Shown piece after piece: positions 8,224 through 17,163 of a DNA stretch of 64,000 nucleotides (its first letter is position 1; each line of letters starts with the position of its first letter). Location of the stretch: NCBI GenBank assembly GCA_001939945.1, contig MOEB01000007.1:90577-154576 (forward strand), in the 5' to 3' direction. The notes under the pieces are model-generated. The model was not told the origin of the DNA. It did no database searches and saw only the letters and a program-made list of their open reading frames with translations. The translations under genes were made by a program, and so were the position numbers. This stretch comes from Aerophototrophica crusticola. Lineage in GTDB: Bacteria > Pseudomonadota > Alphaproteobacteria > Azospirillales > Azospirillaceae.

Positions 8224-9291
8224 ATGACGGACCACGGGAAGGGCGCCGGCCCACGGCGCAAACCGATGCTGCGCACGCTGGCGGGGGAGGGGCTGGCCCG
8301 GCCGCCCTTCTGGCTGATGCGCCAGGCGGGGCGGTACCTGCCGGAATACCGGGCGACCCGGGCCCAGGCCGGGGGCTTCCTGGACCTGTGCATGAATCCG
8401 GAACTGGCCTGCGAGGTGACGTTGCAGCCGCTGCGCCGCTACGGCTTCGATGCGGCCATCCTGTTCAGCGACATCCTGACCGTGCCCTTCGCCCTGGGCC
8501 AGAAGGTGGCCTTCGCCGAGGGCGAGGGGCCGGTGCTGGAGCCGATCCGCGATTCAGAGGCGCTGAAGCGGCTGGAGCCGGGCCGCCTGCGGGAACGGGC
8601 CGCACCGGTGTTCCAGGCGGTGCGCAACATCCGCGCCGCCCTGGAGAAGGATTTCCCGGACACGGCGCTGATCGGCTTCGCGGGCAGCCCCTGGACCGTG
8701 GCGTCCTATGTGGTGGAGGGCGGCGGCTCGCGGGAATATGCGCATGTGAAGCGCTGGGCCTATGGCGACCCGGCCGGATTCCAGCAGCTGATCGACCTGC
8801 TGTGCGACGCCACGGTGGATTACCTGTCCGCCCAGGTGGAGGCCGGGGCCGAAATCCTGCAACTGTTCGATTCCTGGGCCGGCGCCCTGCCGGCGGCGGA
8901 GTTCGAGCGTTGGGTGATCCGGCCGACCCGCAGGATCACCAGCGCCCTGAAACAGCGCCACCCTGACATCCCGATCATCGGCTTCCCGCGCCAGGCTGGC
9001 CTGAACCTGGAAACCTTCGTGCTGGAGGCCGGCGTGGACGCCGTGTCCCTTGACCCCGGCGTGCCGCCGCGCTGGGCGGCGCGGGTGTTGCAGCCGCGGC
9101 TGGCCGTGCAGGGCAACCTGGACCCCATCACCCTGCTGGTGGGTGGCGAGGCGCTGGACCGCGGCATCGACGACCTGATGGAACAGCTTGCCGGCCGGCC
9201 CTACATCTTCAACCTGGGCCACGGAATCCTGAAGGAGACGCCGCCGGAGCATGTGGCGCGGCTGGCGCAGCGGCTCCGCAAGCAGGGCTGA
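8224..9291 (+). CDS. hemE: Uroporphyrinogen decarboxylase
   Basis: A 355-residue cytoplasmic enzyme that removes four carboxyl groups from uroporphyrinogen III to give coproporphyrinogen III in heme synthesis. The signature [14 protein letters not shown] (residues 30-43, with Arg33 and Arg37) and ILFSDIL with catalytic Asp83 are present. The length is normal. The start at 8224 has only a short purine run before it; an internal ATG at 8266 is possible. It is the first gene to the right of oriC and is followed by hemH, so the two probably serve the same pathway. Confidence 0.96.
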   Translation: MTDHGKGAGPRRKPMLRTLAGEGLARPPFWLMRQAGRYLPEYRATRAQAGGFLDLCMNPELACEVTLQPLRRYGFDAAILFSDILTVPFALGQKVAFAEGEGPVLEPIRDSEALKRLEPGRLRERAAPVFQAVRNIRAALEKDFPDTALIGFAGSPWTVASYVVEGGGSREYAHVKRWAYGDPAGFQQLIDLLCDATVDYLSAQVEAGAEILQLFDSWAGALPAAEFERWVIRPTRRITSALKQRHPDIPIIGFPRQAGLNLETFVLEAGVDAVSLDPGVPPRWAARVLQPRLAVQGNLDPITLLVGGEALDRGIDDLMEQLAGRPYIFNLGHGILKETPPEHVARLAQRLRKQG

Positions 9292-9539
9292 TTTCGCCTT
9301 CCCAAGGCCTCGGCACCCGCATCCGCGGGCATTGGTTTGGGCGGGCCGGCCCTGGGCGGCATCCGATGGCCACAAGCCCCTTGCGTTACCCCTGGCGACG
9401 GTCCAGGGTCACGGCCCCATGTCCTGGGGCCGTGATCCGGGGCGGTTTGTCGCTGTCGGCTGTTGTCCCGCCAGCTTGATCGGTCCGCCTCCCGGCCTAC
9501 CTAGGCAGGGTGTCCGACCCAAACCGGGTGAGAAGAGCC
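9292..9539. other. hemE-hemH spacer with repeat fragment and hairpin
   Basis: No gene is seen. At 9311-9345 there is a fragment of the GC-rich repeat family (ACCCGCATCCGCGGGCATTGG). At 9409-9435 a 10-bp perfect hairpin, TCACGGCCCC with GGGGCCGTGA, could end or weaken hemE transcription, but no T-tract follows directly. A promoter for hemH was not identified. Confidence 0.45.
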
Positions 9540-10643
9540 GTGTCAGACCCCATTCCCTTCAAGGCCCCCGCAGGGCGGCGCAAGATCGCCATCGTCCTGT
9601 TCAACCTCGGCGGGCCCGACCGGCTGGAGTCGCTGAAGCCTTTCCTTTTCAACCTTTTCAACGACCCCGCCATCATGCGGGTCCCCGGCCCGGTGCGCTA
9701 CCTGCTGGCCAAGCTGATTTCAGGCCGGCGCGCAAAGGTGGCGGCGGAAATCTATGAAAAGATGGGCGGCGGCTCGCCCCTGCTGCCCAACACGGTGGCC
9801 CAGGCCCGCGCGCTGGAAGAGGCGCTGTGGGACGAGGGGGAGGTGCGCTGCTTCATCGCCATGCGCTACTGGCACCCCATGTCGGATGAGGCCGTGGCCG
9901 AGGTGAAGGCCTGGAACCCGGATGAGGTGGTCTTGCTGCCCCTCTACCCGCAATTCTCCACGACCACCACGGCGTCCTCCGTCCGCGTCTGGCACGAGGC
10001 GGCGGCCAAGGTGGGGCTGGTGAAGCCCACGAAGCTGATCTGCTGCTATCCCACGGAACCCGGATTCATCACCGCCAACGCCCGGCTGGTGCGGGAAGCG
10101 CTGGTGGAGGCCGGCAAGCACGGCACCCCGCGGGTGCTGTTCTCCGCACATGGCCTGCCGGAGAAGGTGGTCAAGGACGGCGACCCCTACCAGTGGCAGT
10201 GCGAACGCACGGCCGAGGCGCTGGTCAAGGAACTGGCCATCCCCGACCTGGACTGGGTCAGCACCTACCAGAGCCGCGTCGGCCCCCTGAAATGGATCGG
10301 CCCGTCAACGGATGACGAGGTGCACCGCGCCGGCCGCGACCGGGTGCCCCTGGTGGTGGTCCCGATCGCCTTCGTGTCCGAGCATTCGGAGACGCTGGTG
10401 GAGATCGGCGACGAGTACCGGCACTTGGCGCTGGAGAACGGCGTCCCCCACTTCACCGCCGTGCCCACGGTCAGCGTCTCGCCCGAGTTCATCCAGGGGC
10501 TGGCCAACCTGGTGCGCCAGGTGCGGGCCGCCGGCGGCGACGCCAAGGTCTGCAACGCCTTCGGCACCCGCCTCTGCCCCGCCCAGTTCAGCGGCTGCCC
10601 GCACGCGAAGGCCACGGGACGGCAGGCGTTGGCGGCGGAGTGA
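9540..10643 (+). CDS. hemH: Ferrochelatase
   Basis: A ferrochelatase of 367 residues that inserts ferrous iron into protoporphyrin IX. The family start VLFNLGGPD, the active-site histidine in SAHGLPEKVV and the GPLKWIGPS region are clear. The C-terminus holds three cysteines (CNAFGTRLC and GCPHAK); some alphaproteobacterial ferrochelatases carry a [2Fe-2S] cluster at this end, so one is plausible here. The start is uncertain: GTG at 9540 after AGAAGAG is used; GTG at 9510 in the same frame would add ten residues. Confidence 0.94.
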   Translation: MSDPIPFKAPAGRRKIAIVLFNLGGPDRLESLKPFLFNLFNDPAIMRVPGPVRYLLAKLISGRRAKVAAEIYEKMGGGSPLLPNTVAQARALEEALWDEGEVRCFIAMRYWHPMSDEAVAEVKAWNPDEVVLLPLYPQFSTTTTASSVRVWHEAAAKVGLVKPTKLICCYPTEPGFITANARLVREALVEAGKHGTPRVLFSAHGLPEKVVKDGDPYQWQCERTAEALVKELAIPDLDWVSTYQSRVGPLKWIGPSTDDEVHRAGRDRVPLVVVPIAFVSEHSETLVEIGDEYRHLALENGVPHFTAVPTVSVSPEFIQGLANLVRQVRAAGGDAKVCNAFGTRLCPAQFSGCPHAKATGRQALAAE

Positions 10644-10689
10644 GGGGCACCCTCGCCAGATCCGGAGCTGGCTAGTGCTTCGGCTGCGC

Positions 10690-11226
10690 TCAGCTTCCGG
10701 TTGGCTTTCCCGTGAAGGTCACGACCGCCGGGTCCGGCGCGATCCTTGCCGAAAGCTGGGCTATGTCGCAGGGCGGCATGTCCAGCAGGGAAGCCTGCAA
10801 GCTGGCCTTCCGCGACTGACCACTTGACCTTGCCAGGACCTTGACTCGGTCGGGCCCGACAGCCACCCGCTCGACCTCCGCCCAGGCATGGCGGCGCCTC
10901 GTCAGCCCGTCCAAAACCACCAGGCCCCGCCGGTCCGCTATCAGGACGGGGCCGGACAGCATCGGTGCCAACCTGATCGCCGGGATTGCCATGGCAAGGG
11001 CCAGCAGGCAGAGGAGTCCACGCGACATCCATGGCGGGAGCTGCTCCCGCAACCACCGGACCATCCCGACGACCAGGTTCGCATTGTCGTCGGCATACGA
11101 CAGGAAGCCGGCAGGTGTCACAGCCTCCCAGGCCAGCAACGCGGAGCCGATTGCGCAGAACAGGAAAAGGAAAAGCGTCGGACCACGTTTGGCGGCTACC
11201 GTGACGACTTCCTGCCTGTCAGCCAT
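10690..11226 (-). CDS. Membrane protein with PH-like (STM3941-type) domain
   Basis: A 178-residue protein of unknown function. There are two hydrophobic segments, about residues 16-40 and 68-90, followed by a soluble part with the pattern GPVLIADRRGLVVLDGLTRRR then WAEVERV. This pattern (an edge strand, 'GL', then a W-x-E-V turn) is typical of bacterial PH-like domains such as the STM3941 group. An AAGGGAA sequence precedes the start. It stands alone between the convergent hemH and a divergent exported protein. No enzymatic motif is visible. Confidence 0.65.
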   Translation of the reverse strand: MADRQEVVTVAAKRGPTLFLFLFCAIGSALLAWEAVTPAGFLSYADDNANLVVGMVRWLREQLPPWMSRGLLCLLALAMAIPAIRLAPMLSGPVLIADRRGLVVLDGLTRRRHAWAEVERVAVGPDRVKVLARSSGQSRKASLQASLLDMPPCDIAQLSARIAPDPAVVTFTGKPTGS

Positions 11227-11410
11227 GCCAGAATTCCCTTGTGAGGTGCCTGACTGTTTCGATACACGCCTTCCGAATTAGGGGTATGGGGCGTGTATGT
11301 CCAGATGGCGCAGGTGATCCCGATGCCGGCGAACCCGCGACAGCTCGCTGGCATTCCCCTGGGCCAAGTAGCCTTCCCCAGACCGTGTATCCACCGCCCA
11401 GGGGTGTCCC

Positions 11411-11845
11411 TTGCCGTTCGCGTCCAAGCTGGGGTTGCTGTCGGGCAGCTTCATCGCCCTCGGTCTCCTCGCCAGCCTGCCGGTCCACGCCGCGGCGTGC
11501 CACCGCTATGACGAGCGCGTGGTGCTGGAAGGGTCGGTGGTCCGCAAAACCTTCCCCGGCCCGCCCAACTATGAGAGCGTGGCGGATGGCGATAAGGCCG
11601 TGACCCTGTTCGTCCTGCACCTTGCCCAGCCCACCTGCTTCGAGCCGGAAGACAAAACGGACAGCCTGTACGAATCCGCTTACGACGTGGCAGACATCCA
11701 ACTGGTCCTGCCGTCGGAACAGGCCTATGCCAAGCTACGGCCGCTGCTGGGCAAGCCCGTGCGGCTGGCGGGCTCGGCCTTCGGGCAGCACACGGGTGGA
11801 CATTTCACGCCGGTGCTGCTGGAAAAGGTCGAGCTGCTGCCCTGA
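11411..11845 (+). CDS. Exported DUF4431-type protein
   Basis: A 144-residue protein with a signal peptide (about residues 1-27, ending PVHAAA). The mature part begins CHRYDERVVLEGSVVRKTFPGPPNYESV and continues with a region that resembles DUF4431, a small periplasmic domain of unknown function with an OB-like pattern. Two cysteines in the mature part could form a disulfide. The likely start is TTG at 11411 after a GGGG run; no ATG fits better in frame. Its stop is only six bases from the end of the convergent cyclase gene. Confidence 0.65.
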   Translation: MPFASKLGLLSGSFIALGLLASLPVHAAACHRYDERVVLEGSVVRKTFPGPPNYESVADGDKAVTLFVLHLAQPTCFEPEDKTDSLYESAYDVADIQLVLPSEQAYAKLRPLLGKPVRLAGSAFGQHTGGHFTPVLLEKVELLP

Positions 11846-11851
11846 TGGGCC

Positions 11852-13093
11852 TCACCCCAGCCCGAACACCTCCACCGGCTCCTTCAGCCCCTTCACCGGA
11901 TGGTAGCCCAGGCTCTTCAGCCGGTCGCCGGGCCAGGCGGCGGCGAACTCGGCGGAGGTCAGCAGGGGGCGGTCCAGGGTGCGGGTCAGGCCCTCCAGCC
12001 GGGTCACCAGGTTCACCGCCGGGCCGATCACGGTGAAGTCCAGCCGGTCCGTGGTGCCGATGTTGCCGTACAGCACGTCGCCCACATGCATGGCGATGCC
12101 GGCGCCCAGCTGGGGGATGCCCCAGGCGGCGCGTTCCGCGTTCACCGCCTCCATGCCGGCCATGGCCTCCTCCGCCGCGCCCATGGCCAGGGCGCATTTG
12201 GCGGCGCGGTCGGCGTCGCCGCCCGCGGGGTCCAGGGGGAAGATGGCCAGGATGGCGTCGCCCACGAACTTCAGGATCTCCCCGCCGCGGCGCTGCACGG
12301 CGCCGCCCATGATCTCGAAATAGTTGTTCAGCAGGGCGATCAGTTGGCCGATGGGCAGCGTATCGGCCAGCACGGTGAAGCCGCGCAGGTCGCAGAACCA
12401 CAGCACGGCGCCGATGGTCAGCCCGCTGCCGCGGCGGATGTCGCCGTCCAGGATGCGCTGCCCGGCGCCGGGCCCGACATAGGTGTTCAGCAGGTTGCTG
12501 GCCAGCAGCCGCAGCATCCGCGTCTCCAGCAGCACCGTCAGGGCCGGCAGGGAGGCGTAGAGCAACGCCAGTTCATCCGTGGTGAAGCCCTCCGGCCGCC
12601 GCGTGGCGACGGAGAAGACGTTGCGGCGGCCGTTGCTGAACAGCAGCGGCATGGCGGCATAGTCGGTGAAGCCCTCCGCCGCCAGCTCGTCGACGATGGG
12701 AAAGCCATAGGGCGGCGGCACTCGGCCCATGGGGACGCGGATGCCCTCCGACCCGTCCTCCATGATGGCGGCGATGGGGCTGGTCTTGTAGCCGGGCGTG
12801 TGCTCCACCCCGTGCTCGCGGTTCACCTGCTCCACCCCGTCCCGGTCGGAGCGCCAGGTGTAGGTGATGCCCCGGATCTGCGGGTGCAGCAGCCGGACGT
12901 TCAGGGAACAGCGGTCGATGCCCAGGCCCAGGGCGCGGAGATGGGCCAGGAACCCCTCCAGCAAGGTGGGCGCCGTGGAGAGGTGGTAGCCTTCCGCCAA
13001 CAGCCAGGCGACCACGGGTGCGGCGGGGCCCAGGGGCCCGCCGGAACCCGTGCCCTGTCCGTCATCCTGCTGTCCCATGGCCGAATCCCGCAT
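11852..13093 (-). CDS. Class III adenylate/guanylate cyclase
   Basis: A protein of about 413 residues. The C-terminal 190 residues form a class III nucleotide cyclase domain: VLWFCDLRGFTVLAD with the first metal-binding Asp, FVGDAILAIFP with the second, and GNIGTTDRLDFTVIGPAVN with the transition-state region. The N-terminal half has no membrane segments and looks like a GAF-like sensor of a type found before such cyclases. Substrate choice cannot be decided safely. The ATG at 13093, after GGACAGG, is preferred; in-frame ATGs at 13162 and 13078 are alternatives. Divergent from nfuA. Confidence 0.85.
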   Translation of the reverse strand: MRDSAMGQQDDGQGTGSGGPLGPAAPVVAWLLAEGYHLSTAPTLLEGFLAHLRALGLGIDRCSLNVRLLHPQIRGITYTWRSDRDGVEQVNREHGVEHTPGYKTSPIAAIMEDGSEGIRVPMGRVPPPYGFPIVDELAAEGFTDYAAMPLLFSNGRRNVFSVATRRPEGFTTDELALLYASLPALTVLLETRMLRLLASNLLNTYVGPGAGQRILDGDIRRGSGLTIGAVLWFCDLRGFTVLADTLPIGQLIALLNNYFEIMGGAVQRRGGEILKFVGDAILAIFPLDPAGGDADRAAKCALAMGAAEEAMAGMEAVNAERAAWGIPQLGAGIAMHVGDVLYGNIGTTDRLDFTVIGPAVNLVTRLEGLTRTLDRPLLTSAEFAAAWPGDRLKSLGYHPVKGLKEPVEVFGLG

Positions 13094-13224
13094 GGCCGAC
13101 CTGTCCCGGTCATGTCCACCCGGGTCAACGGATGGCTTGATCTGCCGCGGCATACTGCCCACTTTCGCGGGGAATGACCACCGCCCCGCACGATGGGCGG
13201 CGCGGACCCACGAGGGCGACCCCC

Positions 13225-13776
13225 ATGTTCATCCAGACCGAAGAGACCCCGAACCCCGCCACCCTGAAGTTCCTGCCCGGCCGCGACGTGCTGGGCCGGG
13301 GCACGGCGGACTTCACCGCCCCGGAGGGTGCCGGCAACTCCCCCCTGGCGCAGCGCCTGTTCGAGGTGGAGGGGGTGAGGCGGGTCTTCCTGGGCGCCGA
13401 CTTCGTGACGGTGACCAAGGCCGACGACAAGGACTGGTACCTGCTGAAGCCCAGCATCCTGGGCGTGATCATGGAGCATTTCACCGCCGGCCGGCCGGTG
13501 CTGCTGGCGGAGCAGGCGGACGACAACGCCGTGTCGGAGGACGATGACGAGGTCGTCGCCCAGATCAAGGAGCTGCTGGACACCCGCGTCCGCCCGGCCG
13601 TGGCCCAGGACGGCGGCGACATCACCTTCCACGGTTTCGACCAGGGTGTCGTCTACCTGGCGATGAAGGGTGCCTGTGCGGGGTGCCCCAGTTCCACCGC
13701 TACCCTGAAGGCGGGGATTGAGAACATGTTGAGGCACTACATTCCAGAGGTTGTCGAGGTGCGGCAAATCCGGTAG
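13225..13776 (+). CDS. nfuA: NifU family Fe-S cluster carrier (Nfu type)
   Basis: A 183-residue protein with an N-terminal Nfu domain (begins MFIQTEETPNPATLKFLPG) and a C-terminal NifU domain carrying the CxxC motif CAGC at residues 151-154, which binds a labile [4Fe-4S] cluster between two subunits. This eukaryote-like domain order is standard in alphaproteobacteria. It delivers clusters to client proteins such as lipoate synthase. The start at 13225 agrees with the family; an upstream GTG-type extension has no similarity. Confidence 0.93.
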   Translation: MFIQTEETPNPATLKFLPGRDVLGRGTADFTAPEGAGNSPLAQRLFEVEGVRRVFLGADFVTVTKADDKDWYLLKPSILGVIMEHFTAGRPVLLAEQADDNAVSEDDDEVVAQIKELLDTRVRPAVAQDGGDITFHGFDQGVVYLAMKGACAGCPSSTATLKAGIENMLRHYIPEVVEVRQIR

Positions 13777-14077
13777 GGTAAGCGCACCTGCCTAAATTTT
13801 GACTGAAATGGCAGGCAAATGCGGAGCCAGGGAGCAGTGCTCTTTCGGGGTAGAAGACCCCGACTGGCCCCCCGCGAAGGGTCGGAAAGGCCGACAGGGA
13901 TGCACCCGCGTGTGACGGGACTCCCGGCCGACACCGACCCGGATCCGTGCTCCGACCTCATGCGGCAAGGTCGGCGGCGGATCTGACCGGACGAGTTCCG
14001 GCACCGGAGACGTTGGGGCGGAGAAGTCCGCCCCGGCAACTCCTTAGGCCTTGGAAACGGGACGGAGCGATTTGCCA
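13777..14077. other. 301-base spacer with small hairpins, no recognised gene
   Basis: Nothing coding is recognised. A GGGGTAGAAGACCCC mini-hairpin lies near 13848. A stronger one, GGGGCGGA and TCCGCCCC around a GAAG loop, is at 14015-14034; it could end nfuA transcription, but no T-run follows. A known riboswitch or RNA family was not recognised. Confidence 0.35.
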
Positions 14078-15142
14078 ATGCCGAGTGATGAGACCGAGGG
14101 CCGACAAGGCCCGCGTAATGCCTCCCTTTTTGCCATGGCGGTGACCCTGCTGCTGGTCCTGCCATCCGCAGTCTTCGGGACCGTGTCGTCCCGACCCTGG
14201 GGCGTGTCGGCGCCAGAGGTTTTGCTGCCCGTGCTGCGCCCCGTGGACGCGCCGGCGGTGGAGGCGGCCGTGCTGCCGCCCGCGAAGACCGAGGTCACCA
14301 TAAAGCTCGAGGCGCGCACCGTGCTCGCCATGTTCCACGAGCAGGATTATTTCATCGACCAGGTCCGCAGCGGCGACACCGCCGTGCCCCGGCTGGTGCT
14401 GACCGACCTGCCCAAGGATCTGGGTGCCCTGGACAGCGTGGACGACCGCAAGTCGGTCTTCGTCAAGACCATGCTGCCGCTGGTGCTGATGGCCAACGAA
14501 CAGATCGAGGCGGACCGCCGCCGGCTGGAGAAGCTGCAGGCGGTCCGCGACGGCGGTGAAAGCCTGGCCCCCCAGGACCAGCGCTGGGTGCTGGAACTGG
14601 CCGACCGCTACGGGGTGAAGCTGGACACGGGCGGCGACCTGAGGCCGCTGCTGCGCAAGGTGGACATCGTGCCGCCCTCCCTGGCCCTGGCCCAGGCGGC
14701 AGAGGAAAGCGGCTGGGGTACCAGCCGCATCGCCCAGAAGGGCAACGTGCTGTTCGGGCAGACCACCTCCAACACCGAACACCGGGGCATCACCCCCCGC
14801 AACCGGGTGCCGGGTGAGACCTGGCGCTATCGGGCCTTCGATGACCCCAAGGCGGCGGTGGAGGCTTATGTCCACAATTTGAACACCCACCAGGCCTATG
14901 GGCAGTTCCGGGCCATGCGGGCATCCTTGCGCAAGCAGGGCAAGCCGCTGGAGGGCATCCAGCTCGTCGCCGCGCTGGAAAAATACTCCGAGCGGGGGAC
15001 GGATTACGTGAAGACCATCCGCACCCTGATCCGCAAGAACGGCCTGGACGATTTCGACCGCGCCGTCCTGCGCCAGGACGGGCCGGAACAGGTGATCCGG
15101 CCGGAACCGGCAGGCGTGCAGCAGGTGGCGGCGAAGCGCTAG
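14078..15142 (+). CDS. Bax-type glucosaminidase, exported
   Basis: A 354-residue protein with an N-terminal hydrophobic segment (about residues 15-36) that serves as signal peptide or anchor. The C-terminal part resembles the Bax/LytG-type beta-N-acetylglucosaminidase domain: SLALAQAAEESGWGTSR (about 201-217, with catalytic Glu209 or Glu210) followed by the NVLFGQ pattern. It should cut glycan strands of peptidoglycan. ATG at 14078 with GGAG ten bases upstream is used; a TTG 27 bases earlier is less likely. A hairpin begins right at the stop codon. Confidence 0.85.
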   Translation: MPSDETEGRQGPRNASLFAMAVTLLLVLPSAVFGTVSSRPWGVSAPEVLLPVLRPVDAPAVEAAVLPPAKTEVTIKLEARTVLAMFHEQDYFIDQVRSGDTAVPRLVLTDLPKDLGALDSVDDRKSVFVKTMLPLVLMANEQIEADRRRLEKLQAVRDGGESLAPQDQRWVLELADRYGVKLDTGGDLRPLLRKVDIVPPSLALAQAAEESGWGTSRIAQKGNVLFGQTTSNTEHRGITPRNRVPGETWRYRAFDDPKAAVEAYVHNLNTHQAYGQFRAMRASLRKQGKPLEGIQLVAALEKYSERGTDYVKTIRTLIRKNGLDDFDRAVLRQDGPEQVIRPEPAGVQQVAAKR

Positions 15143-15174
15143 ACCCGTTTCCCGCAGACTGGAAACCGGTCTAG
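15139..15174 (+). terminator. Hairpin at the end of the glucosaminidase gene
   Basis: Arms 15139-15152 (CTAGACCCGTTTCC) and 15161-15174 (GGAAACCGGTCTAG) pair with one mismatch around an eight-base loop. The left arm includes the stop codon of the glucosaminidase gene. A T- and C-rich stretch (CTCTTCGTGTTCC) follows. A related pair of words recurs near 15293-15330. Confidence 0.6.
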
Positions 15175-15185
15175 CTCTTCGTGTT

Positions 15186-15372
15186 CCTCAGTCGCCGGCG
15201 CCGCATCCGCGGCTTGGCTTACGCGGGCATGGGCCCGCGCGGCGGCAGTCGCCGCCGGAGCGTGTTTACGGTCAGCGTAAACACGCTCTAAACACGTTTC
15301 CGGAGCCCGGAAACCGGTCCAGCCGTTCGCTTCCTCAGTCGCGGGCGCAGGCTCCGCCTGCTTGGCTTACGC
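15186..15372. repeat. Two copies of the GC-rich 'GGCTTGGCTTACGCGGGC' repeat
   Basis: One full copy at 15186-15258 (CCTCAGTCGCCGGCGCC, then GGCTTGGCTTACGCGGGCAT and inverted-repeat arms) and a shorter one at 15331-15372 (GCGCAGGCTCCGCCTGCTTG). The same family is found near 17981, 38411 and 45901. It lies between convergent genes. Confidence 0.65.
15258..15288. terminator. Strong bidirectional hairpin
   Basis: Perfect 12-bp stem: 15258-15269 (GAGCGTGTTTAC) with 15277-15288 (GTAAACACGCTC), loop of seven bases. It lies between the convergent glucosaminidase and dipeptidase genes, the right place for a shared terminator, though it lacks a long T-tail. Confidence 0.6.
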
Positions 15373-15376
15373 CCCG

Positions 15377-15922
15377 TCAGGCCACCCGCGGCCCCAGCGC
15401 CCCGTCATCCACCAGCGGATAGCGCTTGGCGTCCGGCAGCTGGTAATGCCACCATTCGAAGGTATAGTGCTGCCAGCCGGCCGCCGCCATCAGGCCCAGC
15501 AGCAGCAGGCGGTTGCGTTGCGCCTCCACCGGCACGGCGGTGTCGGCGTGGTAGGCCCGCTCGCTCATGTCGTCGAAGTCGGTGCCCATCTCCAGCGGCG
15601 TGCCGTCGGCCGTCGCCAGGGTCAGGTCCACGGCCACGCCGCGGCTGTGGTTGGAGCCCTGGCGCGGGTCGGCGATGAAGGTGGGGTCCGGCAGGGCCCG
15701 CCACAGGGCCCATTGTGCCGCGGGCGGCCGGAAGCCGTCGAACACGCGCAGCCGCAACCCCTGGGCTTCCGCCAGCATCCGCGCCCGCTCCAGCCGCCGT
15801 GCCGCCTCCGGGTGCAGCAGGCACAGGGGCCGGCGATAGATGGGGCTTCCCGTCAGGTTGTCCGCCGTGGCATAGCGGAGGTCCAAATCGACGGCCGGCG
15901 ACGTGATCTCGACGAAGCGCAT
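15377..15922 (-). CDS. ddpX: D-alanyl-D-alanine dipeptidase (VanX/DdpX family)
   Basis: A 181-residue zinc dipeptidase. The metal and catalytic residues of the VanX family are visible: SNHSRGVAVD (His92, Asp99), Glu156 and His159 in EWWHYQ, and the conserved GFRP (Arg65). It cuts D-Ala-D-Ala. No vanH or vanA gene is near, so a role in cell-wall turnover or use of D-Ala-D-Ala is more likely than vancomycin resistance. No signal peptide, so it is cytoplasmic. The ATG at 15922 gives the family N-terminus; the frame is open for another 14 codons upstream. Confidence 0.92.
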   Translation of the reverse strand: MRFVEITSPAVDLDLRYATADNLTGSPIYRRPLCLLHPEAARRLERARMLAEAQGLRLRVFDGFRPPAAQWALWRALPDPTFIADPRQGSNHSRGVAVDLTLATADGTPLEMGTDFDDMSERAYHADTAVPVEAQRNRLLLLGLMAAAGWQHYTFEWWHYQLPDAKRYPLVDDGALGPRVA

Positions 15923-16003
15923 GGGGCATGGGTCCCGTGGGTTGCTGCCGGCCTCCTGTACCACGGACGGGACGGGCGTCCAGGGCGAACGCGGGGCAGC
16001 CTC

Positions 16004-16699
16004 ATGATCACCCTCGGCATCGACACGGCCACCAGCGCCTGCGCCTGCGCCGTCTGGTCCGCCGGCGAGGGCCGCGCCCTGGCCGTCCGGGCGGAAGCCA
16101 TGACCCGCGGCCAGGCGGAACGGCTGATCCCCCTGGTACAGGAGACGTTGGCGGCGGCCGGGCTGGGCTTCGATGCCATCGGCCGCTACGCCGCCGTGGT
16201 GGGGCCCGGCACCTTCACGGGCCTGCGCATCGGCCTTGCCGCCGCCCGGGGGCTGGCCCTGGCCGCCGACAGGCCCCTGCTCGGCGTCACCAGCCTGGAG
16301 GCCGCGGCGCGCGGCCTGGACGTGGGCGACCGGGACGGCCGGACCCTGCTGGCCTGCATCGAAAGCCGGCGGGACGAGCTGTTCGTCCAGCCCTGGGGCG
16401 CCGACCTGGCCCCCCTGGCCGACCCGGCAGAGGTGCTGCCGGCGGACCTGCCCGCCTATGCGGCCCGGGTACTGCCGCCGGGGCCCGTGACCCTGGTGGG
16501 CGACGCTGTGGGCCGTGGGGCCGCGGCGCTGGGGCCCTGGCCGGACCTGCGGGTCATCCAGACCACCGGGGCCGCGGAGGCCGTGGCGGTGGCCCGGCTG
16601 GCGGCGGCGCTGTCGTTGGAGGAGATCGCGGCCCGGCCGGCCGATCCCTTCTACCTGCGCCTGCCCGACGTGACGCTGGCCCCCACCCGGCCGGCATGA
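16004..16699 (+). CDS. tsaB: tRNA threonylcarbamoyladenosine synthesis protein TsaB
   Basis: A 231-residue ASKHA-fold protein needed, with TsaD and TsaE, for the t6A modification of tRNAs that read ANN codons. The N-terminal ILGIDTA-like start (LGIDTATSACACAV) and the GPGTFTGLRIG motif (about residues 66-76) are family hallmarks. It overlaps rimI by four bases (ATGA), the common alphaproteobacterial arrangement. ATG at 16004 is used; a long frame upstream runs antisense to the dipeptidase gene. Confidence 0.94.
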   Translation: MITLGIDTATSACACAVWSAGEGRALAVRAEAMTRGQAERLIPLVQETLAAAGLGFDAIGRYAAVVGPGTFTGLRIGLAAARGLALAADRPLLGVTSLEAAARGLDVGDRDGRTLLACIESRRDELFVQPWGADLAPLADPAEVLPADLPAYAARVLPPGPVTLVGDAVGRGAAALGPWPDLRVIQTTGAAEAVAVARLAAALSLEEIAARPADPFYLRLPDVTLAPTRPA

Positions 16700-17157
16700 C
16701 GGAGGTCACCACCCTGGGGCCGGCGGGGGCGGAGCTGCTGGCCGCCATCCATGCGGAGGCCTTCGACCCCGCCGTCAGTGGCGACGCCTGGGAAGCCAAG
16801 GCCTTCACGGAGCTGTTGTCCCTGCCCGGCACCGCGGCCCTGCTGGCCGGCCGCGACGGGGACCCGTTGGGTTTCGTCCTGCTCCGCACCGCGGCGGACG
16901 AGGCGGAGATCCTGACCCTGGCCACCCGGCCCGCCGCCCGGCGTCGCGGCGTGGCGCGGGGGCTGCTGTCGGCGGCCGCCCGGACGGCACAGGCCGCGGG
17001 GGCCGCCACCCTGTTCCTGGAGGTCGCGGCGACCAATGCGGCGGCCCTGGCCCTCTATGCCGGTTTCGGCTTCTCTGCTGTGGGCCGCCGGCGTTGCTAC
17101 TACCGGCTGAGCGGCGGCCCGGTGGACGCGGTGGTCATGGCCCGCCCACTTCCCTGA
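16696..17157 (+). CDS. rimI: Ribosomal protein bS18-alanine N-acetyltransferase
   Basis: A 153-residue GNAT acetyltransferase. The acetyl-CoA binding pattern (RPAARRRGVARGLL, about residues 76-89) and the C-terminal NAAALALYAGFGF are characteristic of RimI, which acetylates the N-terminal alanine of ribosomal protein S18. It overlaps tsaB, the usual gene pair. The start ATG shares bases with the tsaB stop codon. Confidence 0.9.
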   Translation: MTEVTTLGPAGAELLAAIHAEAFDPAVSGDAWEAKAFTELLSLPGTAALLAGRDGDPLGFVLLRTAADEAEILTLATRPAARRRGVARGLLSAAARTAQAAGAATLFLEVAATNAAALALYAGFGFSAVGRRRCYYRLSGGPVDAVVMARPLP

Positions 17158-17163
17158 GTAGCG

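Noticed and set aside
11900..13177. Open frame of 425 codons opposite the cyclase gene.
   Set aside because: Antisense shadow; the cyclase motifs on the other strand are complete.
13777..14077. Possible riboswitch or small RNA before the glucosaminidase gene.
   Set aside because: Only small hairpins are seen; no match to a riboswitch core I know and no promoter-terminator pair.
15377..15922. Vancomycin-resistance vanX.
   Set aside because: The dipeptidase family fits but vanH, vanA and vanRS are absent, so a turnover or nutritional role is more likely.
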